NCBI GenBank assembly: GCA_910579925.1
Contig: CAJTVY010000007.1
Location: 1-64,000 of the forward strand
DNA from: an uncultured Dorea sp.
Lineage (GTDB): Bacteria; Bacillota; Clostridia; Lachnospirales; Lachnospiraceae
Length of the DNA stretch: 64,000 bases
Direction: 5' to 3'
Part shown: piece by piece, positions 25,783 through 33,794 of the stretch
How the letters are laid out: each line of letters starts with the position of its first letter
Position numbering within the stretch: the first letter of the stretch is position 1
Made by a program: the position numbers and the translations under genes
Notes under the pieces: model-generated
Told to the model about the DNA's origin: nothing
Seen by the model: only the letters and a program-made list of their open reading frames with translations
The model's database searches: none

Positions 25783-27705
25783 TTAAACGGTTCTTCCCAC
25801 TGCGTATGCATCAGCGGTTGCATCAATACCCATGCCAACCTTCTTTGCATCGCCAATCACATCGTAAGCGATTCCAAGTTCCTCACATTTCGCAGTCAGA
25901 GTCTCTGTCGGACGAGAAGTCGTTCCAATTGCAATCACAAGAGTATCAAAGTGACGGGTCTTCTCGCTGGTCTTCTTGGATTTATCTGTAAACTTATATG
26001 TAACCTCATGATCTCCGATGGCGGTTACATTACTGCGGATACTCTTCTGGATCGTTTTGCCAGGATACTCGATATCCATGAACATCGTACGCAGCATACC
26101 CATCTTATTGCCCACGCGCTTCTTGTCCATGACACGGACATCCTTAACACCCTTATCAATCAGATACTGTGCCGTCTCACATCCGATCATACCTCCGCCA
26201 AGAATCAGGACTTCACCCTTCGCTTCAACCTTTCCGTTCAGCACATCCTCTGCGGAAACAACATCAGCGCCGTCGATTCCCGGGATCTCCGGCTTCACAT
26301 ACTCAGATCCGGTGGCAATGATTACATGATCCGGCTTCACTTCTGCAATTAACTCCGGCGTCACAGTGGTATTCGTCTTAATCTCGATACCCATTCTCTT
26401 ACAGTTCTCAATCTCCCAAAGTACGGCATCCGTAAATCCTTTTTTCTTAGGAGCTTTACCTGCCATTACGAATCTTCCGCCGGCATTCTCTGCCGCTTCA
26501 TAAACAGTCGGGTTATGTCCGCGTTCTTTAAGAATTTCAGCAGTTACCAGACCGCCGATTCCTCCGCCGATGACCATTACGTTCTTTGACGTCTCAGCTT
26601 TTGGCGTTCCCTCAAATTCCAGGCAGAGCCTTGGATTGCGTGTACAGGTAATGTGCGTAGCCTTCGGGTCGATAACCTTGTCATAGCACCCTTCTGAACA
26701 TCCGATACAACGGCGGATCTCTGCGTCGCGTCCTTCTTTCGCTTTCGTACACCACAGATTATCAGCAAGCTGCGCCCTGCCGACCGCTACCATATCAACC
26801 TTACCTTCACGAATCAGTTCATCCGCAAGAGCCGGCGTATTGACGCGGCCTACGCCGATTACAGGAATATTCACGCCTTTCTTGATAGCGGCAATATTAT
26901 CCATGTTAAAGCCCGGCTCCAGATTGTATGGCGGAACCTCGTAAACAGTTGCAAGACTACGCGCATTTCCTCTTGAAAGGTTGATTGCGTCTACGCCGGC
27001 CTCCTGAGCCCATCCGATAAACTCAATCGTCTCTTCTACGGTTGTGTTCTTCGGAAGCATCTCGTCAATGGCATCCATACGCATGATCAGAGGCATATCC
27101 TCCGGCATGTTAGCGCGCATCTCACGAATAACTTCCAGATTGAAACGGCAGCGATTCTCAAGACTCTGATTGCCATACTCATCTGTACGTTTGTTCAGAG
27201 ATGCATTCATGAATTCATGAGGCAGATAGGTATGTGCACCGTGGAATTCCAACGCATCAAATCCCGCTTCTACCGCAAGCTTTGCCGATGCGCCGTACTG
27301 CTTGATAATCTCATGGATACGCTCAACGCTAAGAGTATCCGGCGTCTCTAATTTGTTCGTCTTATCAAAGAACTCCTCAGGAACAAAACCTCCATGCCAG
27401 ATCTGTACAGCCGCTTTTCCTCCATTATCATGGATTGCCTGTGTAACCTTCTTAAGCTGATCTCTGTGATGCTCTGTATAAAGACCAAGGTACAGATATG
27501 CGTGTGTTTCTGGACAGATAGATACAAGTTCTACGATATTCAGTCCGCATCCGCCTGCTGCGATGGCTCCGTGATATCCCGGAAGATCCTCTGCCACATC
27601 ATTCTTCTGCTTAACCATCTTGGTAGCCATACCTGGCAGAATAACCCGGTTCTTCAACTCAAGCCCTCTTAATTTAATAGGTGAAAACAATGCATCATAA
27701 CTCAT
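25783..27705 (-). CDS. baiCD: BaiCD-like 3-oxo-delta4-steroid/bile acid oxidoreductase
   Basis: 640 residues, matching BaiCD (about 639). BaiCD is the NAD(H)-dependent flavoprotein acting on the C4-C5 bond of 3-oxo bile-acid CoA. The opening MSYDALFSPIKLRGLELKNR nearly equals the BaiCD start as I remember it. FMN barrel with FHGAHTYLPHEFM; 4Fe-4S ligands Cys333, 336, 340 and 354 (CIGCSEGC pattern); FAD motif VMVIGGGIGGLVTAEIL; NAD motif VLILGGGMIGCETAQYL. Start chosen at 27705 (GAGAGG at proper distance) rather than the ATG four codons upstream, which abuts the ribosome site. First gene of a two-gene minus unit with baiE-like, divergent from baiH-like. OYE-type reductases of other enones are an alternative. 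Confidence 0.86.
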   Translation of the reverse strand: MSYDALFSPIKLRGLELKNRVILPGMATKMVKQKNDVAEDLPGYHGAIAAGGCGLNIVELVSICPETHAYLYLGLYTEHHRDQLKKVTQAIHDNGGKAAVQIWHGGFVPEEFFDKTNKLETPDTLSVERIHEIIKQYGASAKLAVEAGFDALEFHGAHTYLPHEFMNASLNKRTDEYGNQSLENRCRFNLEVIREMRANMPEDMPLIMRMDAIDEMLPKNTTVEETIEFIGWAQEAGVDAINLSRGNARSLATVYEVPPYNLEPGFNMDNIAAIKKGVNIPVIGVGRVNTPALADELIREGKVDMVAVGRAQLADNLWCTKAKEGRDAEIRRCIGCSEGCYDKVIDPKATHITCTRNPRLCLEFEGTPKAETSKNVMVIGGGIGGLVTAEILKERGHNPTVYEAAENAGGRFVMAGKAPKKKGFTDAVLWEIENCKRMGIEIKTNTTVTPELIAEVKPDHVIIATGSEYVKPEIPGIDGADVVSAEDVLNGKVEAKGEVLILGGGMIGCETAQYLIDKGVKDVRVMDKKRVGNKMGMLRTMFMDIEYPGKTIQKSIRSNVTAIGDHEVTYKFTDKSKKTSEKTRHFDTLVIAIGTTSRPTETLTAKCEELGIAYDVIGDAKKVGMGIDATADAYAVGRTV

Positions 27706-27765
27706 TTGCAAAATCATCCTCTCTTTTTTATTTTCAAAATCATGGAATCATGATCCCACAATATA

Positions 27766-27845
27766 TTCCGGCAAATACGGGAATTATCTGTCGGAATATG
27801 TTGGAACGTATCGGTTAGTAACTTGTCTAAAGTTTAACACTAACC
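27766..27845. promoter_or_regulatory. Candidate operator region upstream of baiCD-like
   Basis: Contains TTCCGGCAAATACGGGAAT (27766-27784, imperfect palindrome), AACGTATCGGT (27805-27815) and an inverted repeat GGTTAGT...ACTAACC (27813-27845). The first two motifs recur upstream of the SDR operon (32913-32949). Seen directly; binding by the local AraC or cupin protein is inference. Confidence 0.55.
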
Positions 27846-28104
27846 CCCATACCATGTAGGAACAAAAAGCGGATTATAATGCACAAACAATGTACAAAAA
27901 ATCAATTTTTTATGTCATTAATGCCTAATTTTTAATTTTTTCACCATTGCTTTTCGTAGTAAATTTAAACAATTTGTCTTCCTTTTCAGCAAGAATTTTT
28001 AACGATTTCTTTTGAAAATGTAGATTATTTGACAAAAAAATGTGACGTCCCCCCTGTCTGATTCGTTTATAATGAACATCAATAACAGGTCAGGAGGAAT
28101 TAAT
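27846..28104. promoter_or_regulatory. Divergent intergenic region with baiH-like promoter
   Basis: AT-rich, no gene. A perfect -10 TATAAT lies at 28068-28073, 31 nt before the baiH-like start. The expected -35 position (about 28045-28050) reads ACGTCC, not TTGACA; a TTGACA at 28029-28034 is too far. A promoter with good -10 and no -35 is typical of activator-dependent control. AGGAGG ribosome site at 28092-28097. Confidence 0.6.
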
Positions 28105-30096
28105 ATGGTAACAGATATGAAAAATTCAAAACTCTTCAGCCCTCTTAAGTTGGGAAAGACCACGCTGAAGAATCGTGTAGCAATGGCTCCTATGAGCATG
28201 GATTACGAAGCTGCAGACGGAACCGTTCCGAAAAAACTGGCGGATGTTTTTGTCCGCCGTGCCGAGGGCGGCACCGGATATGTTGTGATTGACGCCGTAA
28301 CCGTTGACCGCAAGTATCCTTATCTTGGCAATACTACTGCATTAGATAAGGACAGCATGGTTCCACAGTTCAAGGAATTCGCAGACCGTGTCAGAGAGGC
28401 CGGAAGCGTTCTGGTTCCGCAGATCATCCATCCAGGCCCGGAATCTGTCTGCGGATACCGTAAAATCGCGCCCTTAGGACCATCTGCCAATGTAAATGCG
28501 AACTGCCATGTAAGCCGTTCCATTTCTATTAACGAGATCCAGAAAATCATCAGGCAGTTCGGGCAGGCTGCCCGCAGAGCCGAAGAAGCAGGCTGCGGAG
28601 CCATCTCGCTTCACTGTGCGCATGCATACATGCTTCCCGGTTCTTTCCTTTCACCTCTTCGTAATAAGAGAATGGACGAATACGGCGGAGGTCTGGACAA
28701 CCGTGCAAGATTTGTTCTGGAAATGATCGAGGAAGTCAGAAGAAACGTAAGCCCCGACTTCCCATTGATCTTACGAATCTCCGGCGACGAGCGTCAGATC
28801 GGCGGTAACTCTCTGGAAGATATGATGTACCTGGCTCCAAAGTTCGAGGCTGCAGGAATTGACATGCTCGAGATCTCCGGCGGCACACAGTACGAAGGAC
28901 TGGAACACATCATCCCATGCCAGAATAAGACCATCGGCGTCAATGTACACGAAGCTTCTGAGATTAAGAAGGTTGTCAACATTCCGGTCTTCGTTGTGGG
29001 CAAGATCAACGACATCCGCTATGCGGCTGATATCGTAGAGCGAGGCCTGGTAGACGGAGTCGGCATTGGACGTCCCCTTCTTTCTGATCCGGATCTGTGT
29101 AAGAAAGCATATGAGAACAAATTTGACGAAATCACGCCTTGCGCAAGCTGCGGCGGAAGCTGTATCAGCCGTACCGAGGCAGTTCCACAGTGCAGATGCC
29201 ACATTAACCCCAGAGTCGGAAGAGAGTATGACTTCCCGGAGGTTCCGGCGGAAAAATCAAAGAAGGTACTGGTAGTAGGCGCAGGACCGGCAGGAATGAT
29301 GGCTGCTGTAACAGCGGCAGAAAGAGGACATTCGGTTACCGTATGGGAAGCGGACAAGAAGATCGGAGGTCAGCTGAATCTGGCAGTTGTCGCTCCTGGG
29401 AAACAGGAGATGACCAAGTGGATGGTACATCTGAACTATCGTGCAAAGAAAGCCGGCGTTACCTTCGAATTCGGCAAAGAAGGAACCGTTGACGCTATTA
29501 AGGAATTTGCTCCCGAGGCGGTCATCGTTGCGACAGGAGCAAAACCGTTAGTACCGCCAATCAAAGGGACCAAGGATTATCCCGTGCGCACTGCCCACGA
29601 CTTCCTGAGAGGTAAATTCGTAATCCCGAAGGGCCGTGTCTGCGTACTTGGCGGCGGCGCCGTTGCCTGCGAGACTGCCGAGGTCGTTCTTGAGAATGCG
29701 CGTCCGAACTCTTATAACCGGGCGTTTTATGCAAGTATCGGCGATGTAGAAGTAACCCTGGTCGAAATGCTTCCACAGCTTCTGACCAATGTCTGCGCAC
29801 CAAACCGCACGCCGTTGATCCGCAAGCTGAAGAGCAGAGGCGTCGATATTAACGTAAATACCAAGATCCTGGAAGTGACCGACCACGACGTAAAAGTACA
29901 GCGCAAAGATGGTACGGAAGAATGGCTGCGCGGATTTGACTATGTACTCTTTGGCCTTGGTTCCAGGAATTACGACCCGCTTTCAGAAGAACTAAAGACA
30001 TTTATCCCGGAAGTATACCCAGTCGGCGATGCCGTAAGGGCCCGTCAGGCAAGCTACGCAATGTGGGAAGGTTTTGAGGCTGCATATCAGCTATAA
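28105..30096 (+). CDS. baiH: BaiH-like NADH:flavin oxidoreductase
   Basis: 663 residues; C. scindens BaiH is about 661. BaiH is a flavin/Fe-S reductase acting on the delta6 (or delta4) double bond during the reductive half of 7-dehydroxylation. This is the most strikingly conserved gene of the locus: stretches such as MAPMSMDYEAADGTVPK, FVRRAEGGTGYV, IIHPGPESVCGYR and AMWEGFEAAY match BaiH as remembered. FMN barrel 1-340, 4Fe-4S at Cys346, 349, 353 and 365, FAD motif VLVVGAGPAGMMAA, NAD motif VCVLGGGAVACETAE. ATG 28105 has AGGAGG seven nucleotides upstream; the longer frame from 28042 crosses the promoter. Followed by the baiI-like gene 21 bp later, as in the canonical operon. Confidence 0.9.
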   Translation: MVTDMKNSKLFSPLKLGKTTLKNRVAMAPMSMDYEAADGTVPKKLADVFVRRAEGGTGYVVIDAVTVDRKYPYLGNTTALDKDSMVPQFKEFADRVREAGSVLVPQIIHPGPESVCGYRKIAPLGPSANVNANCHVSRSISINEIQKIIRQFGQAARRAEEAGCGAISLHCAHAYMLPGSFLSPLRNKRMDEYGGGLDNRARFVLEMIEEVRRNVSPDFPLILRISGDERQIGGNSLEDMMYLAPKFEAAGIDMLEISGGTQYEGLEHIIPCQNKTIGVNVHEASEIKKVVNIPVFVVGKINDIRYAADIVERGLVDGVGIGRPLLSDPDLCKKAYENKFDEITPCASCGGSCISRTEAVPQCRCHINPRVGREYDFPEVPAEKSKKVLVVGAGPAGMMAAVTAAERGHSVTVWEADKKIGGQLNLAVVAPGKQEMTKWMVHLNYRAKKAGVTFEFGKEGTVDAIKEFAPEAVIVATGAKPLVPPIKGTKDYPVRTAHDFLRGKFVIPKGRVCVLGGGAVACETAEVVLENARPNSYNRAFYASIGDVEVTLVEMLPQLLTNVCAPNRTPLIRKLKSRGVDINVNTKILEVTDHDVKVQRKDGTEEWLRGFDYVLFGLGSRNYDPLSEELKTFIPEVYPVGDAVRARQASYAMWEGFEAAYQL

Positions 30097-30117
30097 CAAA
30101 GATTGGAGGTACGGCAG

Positions 30118-30675
30118 ATGGCATTCAAAGTACGAACTCTGAAACCGAAGGAAAGAGACCGGATTCTGGAGGTAGTCTTAAACGCCCGCAGACAGCAGTA
30201 TACGCCTGAACTTCTCTGTGAGTTTCAGAAAATCATTGAGACTAAGTATTACTACTGGTGGCTGATGGATTTAAAAAAAGAAGAGTATGCCGTAGAACTT
30301 TTTACAAAAGATTTCCGCTGTTACCATAACGGACAGTTAGCGGCAAAAAATCCTATAACCCAGGCAAAACATGCAAAATGGAGCAATCTTCCCATGGTGA
30401 CGTCCCACATGGGACACCAGCCTCTCGTCTGGATTATGGACGAAAGCCACGCGCGCGGCGTATTCCAGTATGAGGATCATCATGTCTATACGGAGGACGG
30501 CTACACTGTGGAGACACGAGTCATCTACTGCGACGATTTTGTAAAAGAAGAAGACGGCTGCTGGCATATCCATACAATGCGCATGTACCAGTATCAGACA
30601 AACGGGGAGTACCGAAATCCGCTTCCGCCAAAAGGATGGGAGCCTGAAGAATGGGATTCTCTGCCAGAAAAATAA
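30118..30675 (+). CDS. baiI: BaiI-like NTF2/SnoaL-fold protein (candidate dehydratase)
   Basis: 185 residues (about 22 kDa). Position directly after baiH and size fit BaiI, proposed as a 7beta-dehydratase. The fold shows the NTF2-like pattern of a buried Tyr and Asp in KYYYWWLMDLKKEEY followed by a His in TSHMGHQPLVW, equivalent to the Tyr-Asp-His set of BaiE. TGGAGGT lies seven nucleotides before ATG 30118. The assignment rests on synteny and fold; I could not compare full sequences. A strong terminator follows at 30705. Confidence 0.75.
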   Translation: MAFKVRTLKPKERDRILEVVLNARRQQYTPELLCEFQKIIETKYYYWWLMDLKKEEYAVELFTKDFRCYHNGQLAAKNPITQAKHAKWSNLPMVTSHMGHQPLVWIMDESHARGVFQYEDHHVYTEDGYTVETRVIYCDDFVKEEDGCWHIHTMRMYQYQTNGEYRNPLPPKGWEPEEWDSLPEK

Positions 30676-30704
30676 ATTAATTCCAGATATTAGAAAGTAC
30701 GCTT

Positions 30705-30742
30705 AAGACCGCAGTCTTCAGGTGGCGCCTGCGGTCTTTTTC
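30705..30742 (+). terminator. Rho-independent terminator after baiI-like gene
   Basis: AAGACCGCAG (30705-30714) pairs with CTGCGGTCTT (30729-30738), followed by TTTTCT. Ends the baiH-baiI-like unit. Confidence 0.88.
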
Positions 30743-30893
30743 TATGTCTGTTTCTTTTCAATTGCCAGGAAAATCATGATTTTTTTTATTACAATTGATT
30801 GATTTCACCCCTGTTATATGATAATCTCTTATATATGCAGAAACGATAATTTTCGACATTTTAAATATAGAATTAAAGGAGTGACACAGCATT

Positions 30894-32150
30894 TTGAAAA
30901 GAAAAATCCGTCCTTTGTGCGAGCTCCCAAGAGATGGGATTTTCTGTGGACCCGACAAATATCTCAGTCTTCAGAAGCACACGATAAGCGATGAGATGTT
31001 CCCTGTCATGGAATTCGACAGCTATTTCATTCTTGTCAGAAAAGGACATGGTAATTTTATTATAAACGGAGAAGAATTTGCGGTTCAGCCCGGTTGTGTC
31101 TCATGGATTCAGTGTTCACAGGTACTTACCATCTGCCCGGATTTTGGCAGCCAGCTTCACCTGTGGGTGTGTTCTTATGATTATCAGCTGCTGAACTACT
31201 ATTCGTTTAACAAGCTTTCCCCCTCTGCAGAACTTGAAGTTGTCAATAATCTTCCTGTCATCGGCCCGGACGGTGTGGAAGTGGAACAGATCTTACATCT
31301 GTTCGAGCAGTTTCATCAGTTAAGCAAAAAGAATACTTATGGTTCGACCGTAATCCGCAGTTCATTTCTGCGGCAGATTGAACTTTTATATAATCGCTTT
31401 GCCAAAAGTAAAAAGACGACGTACAGATTCGACTCCTTTCCTCTAAGCAGGAAAGCGAGCCTTTATATTGCCGCACACAGCACTGCGCCTCTGACGATTT
31501 CGGACGTTGTAAAGGAGGTCTGCCCTTCTTCCAACGAATCTTCGCTTAATCATGCGCTTCTTGTGGCTACCGGACTGAATTTTAACCATTATCTGAACCG
31601 GCTGCGTCTGGCGCATGCAATGGCTTACTTTCTCTACGACAGCCTTTCATTTGACTATATATCGTCAATATCCGGCTTTAACGAAGAGATTACGTTTTTC
31701 CGCCGTTTTAAGACCATGACGGGCATGACGCCTCAGACCTATCTGAATCAGATGATCAGCGACGGAAAAGACGGACGGATCTACCGCGGAACTATCATGA
31801 GCGAAACGCTGATATCCGCCGTCAGTTACCTGTACGAGAATATGACTGAACCCATCGACTCTAAGAGTGTGACCAGGGATCTCTATACCTCCAAAAATAT
31901 CCTGCGCATTCAGTTCAGATCCAGACTGAATTCCAGTTACAAAGAGATTCTCTCATTGCTGCGGGTACGATATGCAGAGTCTCTTCTCACAACAACAAAT
32001 CTTCCGGTCATGGATATTGCCATTGAATCTGGTTTTGGATCCGACCGTACCATGGCGCGGGTATTCTTTAGCATCAACGGCCTCTCGCCAGGGGAATTCA
32101 GAAAGCAGCGCCGCCAGTCAGAACAGGACAAAAAGAAACCAAAAAGTTAG
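30894..32150 (+). CDS. AraC-family regulator with two tandem AraC DNA-binding domains
   Basis: 418 residues. Residues about 1-130 are a cupin-like sensor (RKGHGNFIINGEEFAVQPG). Two AraC domains follow: the first (about 180-285) ends in SSISGFNEEITFFRRFKTMT with TPQTYLNQ; the second (about 300-405) ends in MDIAIESGFGSDRTMARVFF with SPGEFRKQ. Each has the final HTH and signature of a complete AraC domain, so the protein carries four HTH motifs in place of two. Start is TTG at 30894 with AAAGGAG about 12 nt upstream. It lies in the middle of the bai-like locus, so it is the prime candidate regulator of these units. Remembered BarA/BarB-type regulators of C. scindens are possible relatives. Confidence 0.85.
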   Translation: MKRKIRPLCELPRDGIFCGPDKYLSLQKHTISDEMFPVMEFDSYFILVRKGHGNFIINGEEFAVQPGCVSWIQCSQVLTICPDFGSQLHLWVCSYDYQLLNYYSFNKLSPSAELEVVNNLPVIGPDGVEVEQILHLFEQFHQLSKKNTYGSTVIRSSFLRQIELLYNRFAKSKKTTYRFDSFPLSRKASLYIAAHSTAPLTISDVVKEVCPSSNESSLNHALLVATGLNFNHYLNRLRLAHAMAYFLYDSLSFDYISSISGFNEEITFFRRFKTMTGMTPQTYLNQMISDGKDGRIYRGTIMSETLISAVSYLYENMTEPIDSKSVTRDLYTSKNILRIQFRSRLNSSYKEILSLLRVRYAESLLTTTNLPVMDIAIESGFGSDRTMARVFFSINGLSPGEFRKQRRQSEQDKKKPKS

Positions 32151-32167
32151 ATTAATTTAGAAAGCAG

Positions 32168-32737
32168 ATGATAACCATGGAAAAAGAGAATACAAACCGC
32201 ACTGTTTTCTCCGGCGCCCACGATTATTTTGCCAATAACGTCCTGCCAGAGAAGGTCCACGCAGAGCTTCGTCGTATCAAGAATCCCATGTCCTATGCCA
32301 ATAACCGGGACCAGACCTTTTTTCTGATCAGGTCTGGAACCGGGACATTAAGCGTAAACGGCCTGGAATACAAACTCAGGCCTAATACCCTGATTAATCT
32401 TGGGCCATTCCACCGCTACCGGTTATTACCATCAAGACGGTCGGAACTTGAAATTGCAGAAGCGCGTATGAACAGCGGTACCTACATGTACATGATTGCA
32501 AATCCATATTTAAAATACGAGAATTTTTCCATCCCGTCTCAGCCTCCTGTCGTATATCTCAAAGGTCTGTGGGCTCAGATTGCCAACGACTCTATGAACG
32601 GACTTTTAAACGAAGCAAAGAACAAGGCAGGCGACAGTATCCAGCTCTGTTTCTGCTACATGATGAACTTTCTGGGGATTATTACAGACCATATGTCAAA
32701 AGATTATTTTACCCCGGTTGAAAAGAAATCCAAATAG
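32168..32737 (+). CDS. AraC-type cupin sensor protein lacking an HTH domain
   Basis: 189 residues. The N-terminal 120 resemble the sensor part of the preceding regulator (FFLIRSGTGTLSVNGLEYKL then LRPNTLINLG compared with RKGHGNFIINGEEF). The rest is helical with no recognisable HTH before the natural stop codon. Start 17 bp after the AraC gene, so they are co-transcribed; a perfect terminator follows. It may modulate the double-HTH regulator by heterodimerising or by sequestering the ligand. A degenerate remnant is the alternative, but the frame is open with normal codon use. Confidence 0.75.
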   Translation: MITMEKENTNRTVFSGAHDYFANNVLPEKVHAELRRIKNPMSYANNRDQTFFLIRSGTGTLSVNGLEYKLRPNTLINLGPFHRYRLLPSRRSELEIAEARMNSGTYMYMIANPYLKYENFSIPSQPPVVYLKGLWAQIANDSMNGLLNEAKNKAGDSIQLCFCYMMNFLGIITDHMSKDYFTPVEKKSK

Positions 32738-32741
32738 AACC

Positions 32742-32783
32742 AAAGCTTATGTGAAAAATATATTTTTCACATAAGCTTTTTTT
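32742..32783 (+). terminator. Strong terminator ending the regulator unit
   Basis: A 38-bp perfect palindrome (32742-32779, AAAGCTTATGTGAAAAA and complement around a short AT loop) followed by T residues. It separates the regulator pair from the SDR operon. Confidence 0.9.
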
Positions 32784-32912
32784 CGTAATTTTATTTGTCC
32801 GTCATTATGACTATAGATTCTCACTTTTTGTCCATTTGTTTTGTATAAAAATACAATTATCCATTTACTGAACCAGTCAAAAAAATGTTAAAATATTACC
32901 ATTCATTGAACT

Positions 32913-32949
32913 AACGTATCGGTGATAATTTTCCGGGGGTAACGGGAAT
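32913..32949 (+). promoter_or_regulatory. Shared operator-like motifs upstream of the SDR operon
   Basis: AACGTATCGGT (32913-32923) and TTCCGGGGGTAACGGGAAT (32931-32949). Both recur upstream of baiCD-like. A candidate -10 TAAAAT near 32889 would place them just after the transcription start, so they could act as repressor sites or in the leader RNA. GATAATTTTC (32924-32933) is also found upstream of the AraC gene (30845-30854). Confidence 0.5.
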
Positions 32950-32983
32950 ACTCCAGGGACCAAAAACGAAAGGAGATTCAATC

Positions 32984-33751
32984 ATGTTTGAAAACGAATT
33001 TAAGGGAAAAGTGGTATTAGTTACCGGAGGAACTACAGGGATCGGATATGCTACCGTAAAATCATTTCTTGCAGCCGGCGCAAAGGTTTATTTCTTAGGA
33101 AAAGAAGGCGAGGATGTTTCTGCACAGCTTGAGGAATTAAAGTCTATCAATTCTGAATATGAATTTAAGCACAAAGCAATCACTCTTACCGACTACAAGG
33201 CAGCTCAGGAGCTTTATGCAGAGATTGAAGAGATGTGGGGACAGCTTGACGTTCTTGTCAATAATGCCGGCGTTGACAGCAGCGTTCCGATCCATAAGAT
33301 GAAACAGTCTCAGTGGGATTACGTCATGGACACCAACATCAAGGGAACCTTTAACATGACCAAATATGCGATTAAGATGCTTAAGAAGACCAAGGGCTGT
33401 ATCGTAAACACTGCTTCTGTAGCAGGTATCTACGGCGCAGGCTGCGGCTGCCCATATCCGGTATCCAAGGCAGGCGTGATTGCTTTCACACAGTCTATGG
33501 CATGGGAGCAGGCATATGCAGGTATCCGTGTCAACGCTGTTGCTCCTGGAGTTATTGATACACAGCTTCTTGCTACGGTTCCTCCTTTTGCAAAGAAGAA
33601 CCTTGCGGCAGGAATTCCGCTTCGTAAGATCGGCGACCCACAGGTAATCGCTGACGCAATCCTCTTCCTGTCTTCCAGTGCGGCTTCCTATATCACGGGC
33701 GTTACATTGCCGGTAGACGGTGGATACAGACCAGCAAACGTTGCAGGCTAA
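32984..33751 (+). CDS. BaiA-like short-chain dehydrogenase (3alpha-hydroxysteroid dehydrogenase type)
   Basis: 255 residues, classical SDR. Cofactor motif TGGTTGIGYA, NNAG, catalytic Ser in NTASVAG and YPVSK for YxxxK, then APGVIDT and the C-terminal GVTLPVDGGYRP, which matches the BaiA ending closely. BaiA oxidises the 3alpha-hydroxyl of bile-acid CoA with NAD+ at the start of the pathway and reduces it at the end. Similarity to BaiA2 as remembered is clear but moderate, so I leave the symbol out. ATG behind AAAGGAG. First gene of the five-gene operon 32984-38590. Confidence 0.8.
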   Translation: MFENEFKGKVVLVTGGTTGIGYATVKSFLAAGAKVYFLGKEGEDVSAQLEELKSINSEYEFKHKAITLTDYKAAQELYAEIEEMWGQLDVLVNNAGVDSSVPIHKMKQSQWDYVMDTNIKGTFNMTKYAIKMLKKTKGCIVNTASVAGIYGAGCGCPYPVSKAGVIAFTQSMAWEQAYAGIRVNAVAPGVIDTQLLATVPPFAKKNLAAGIPLRKIGDPQVIADAILFLSSSAASYITGVTLPVDGGYRPANVAG

Positions 33752-33794
33752 AACAGAATAATTATAGAAAAACGCTCCAAAATACGGGAGAGAA

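Noticed and set aside
28042..28104. Upstream extension of the baiH-like frame
   Set aside because: It covers the -10 box and the AGGAGG site; BaiH-type proteins begin at the ATG at 28105.
30845..30854. GATAATTTTC as a third full copy of the shared operator
   Set aside because: Only ten bases match and neither AACGTATCGGT nor the TTCCGG palindrome accompanies them; kept only as a weak hint.
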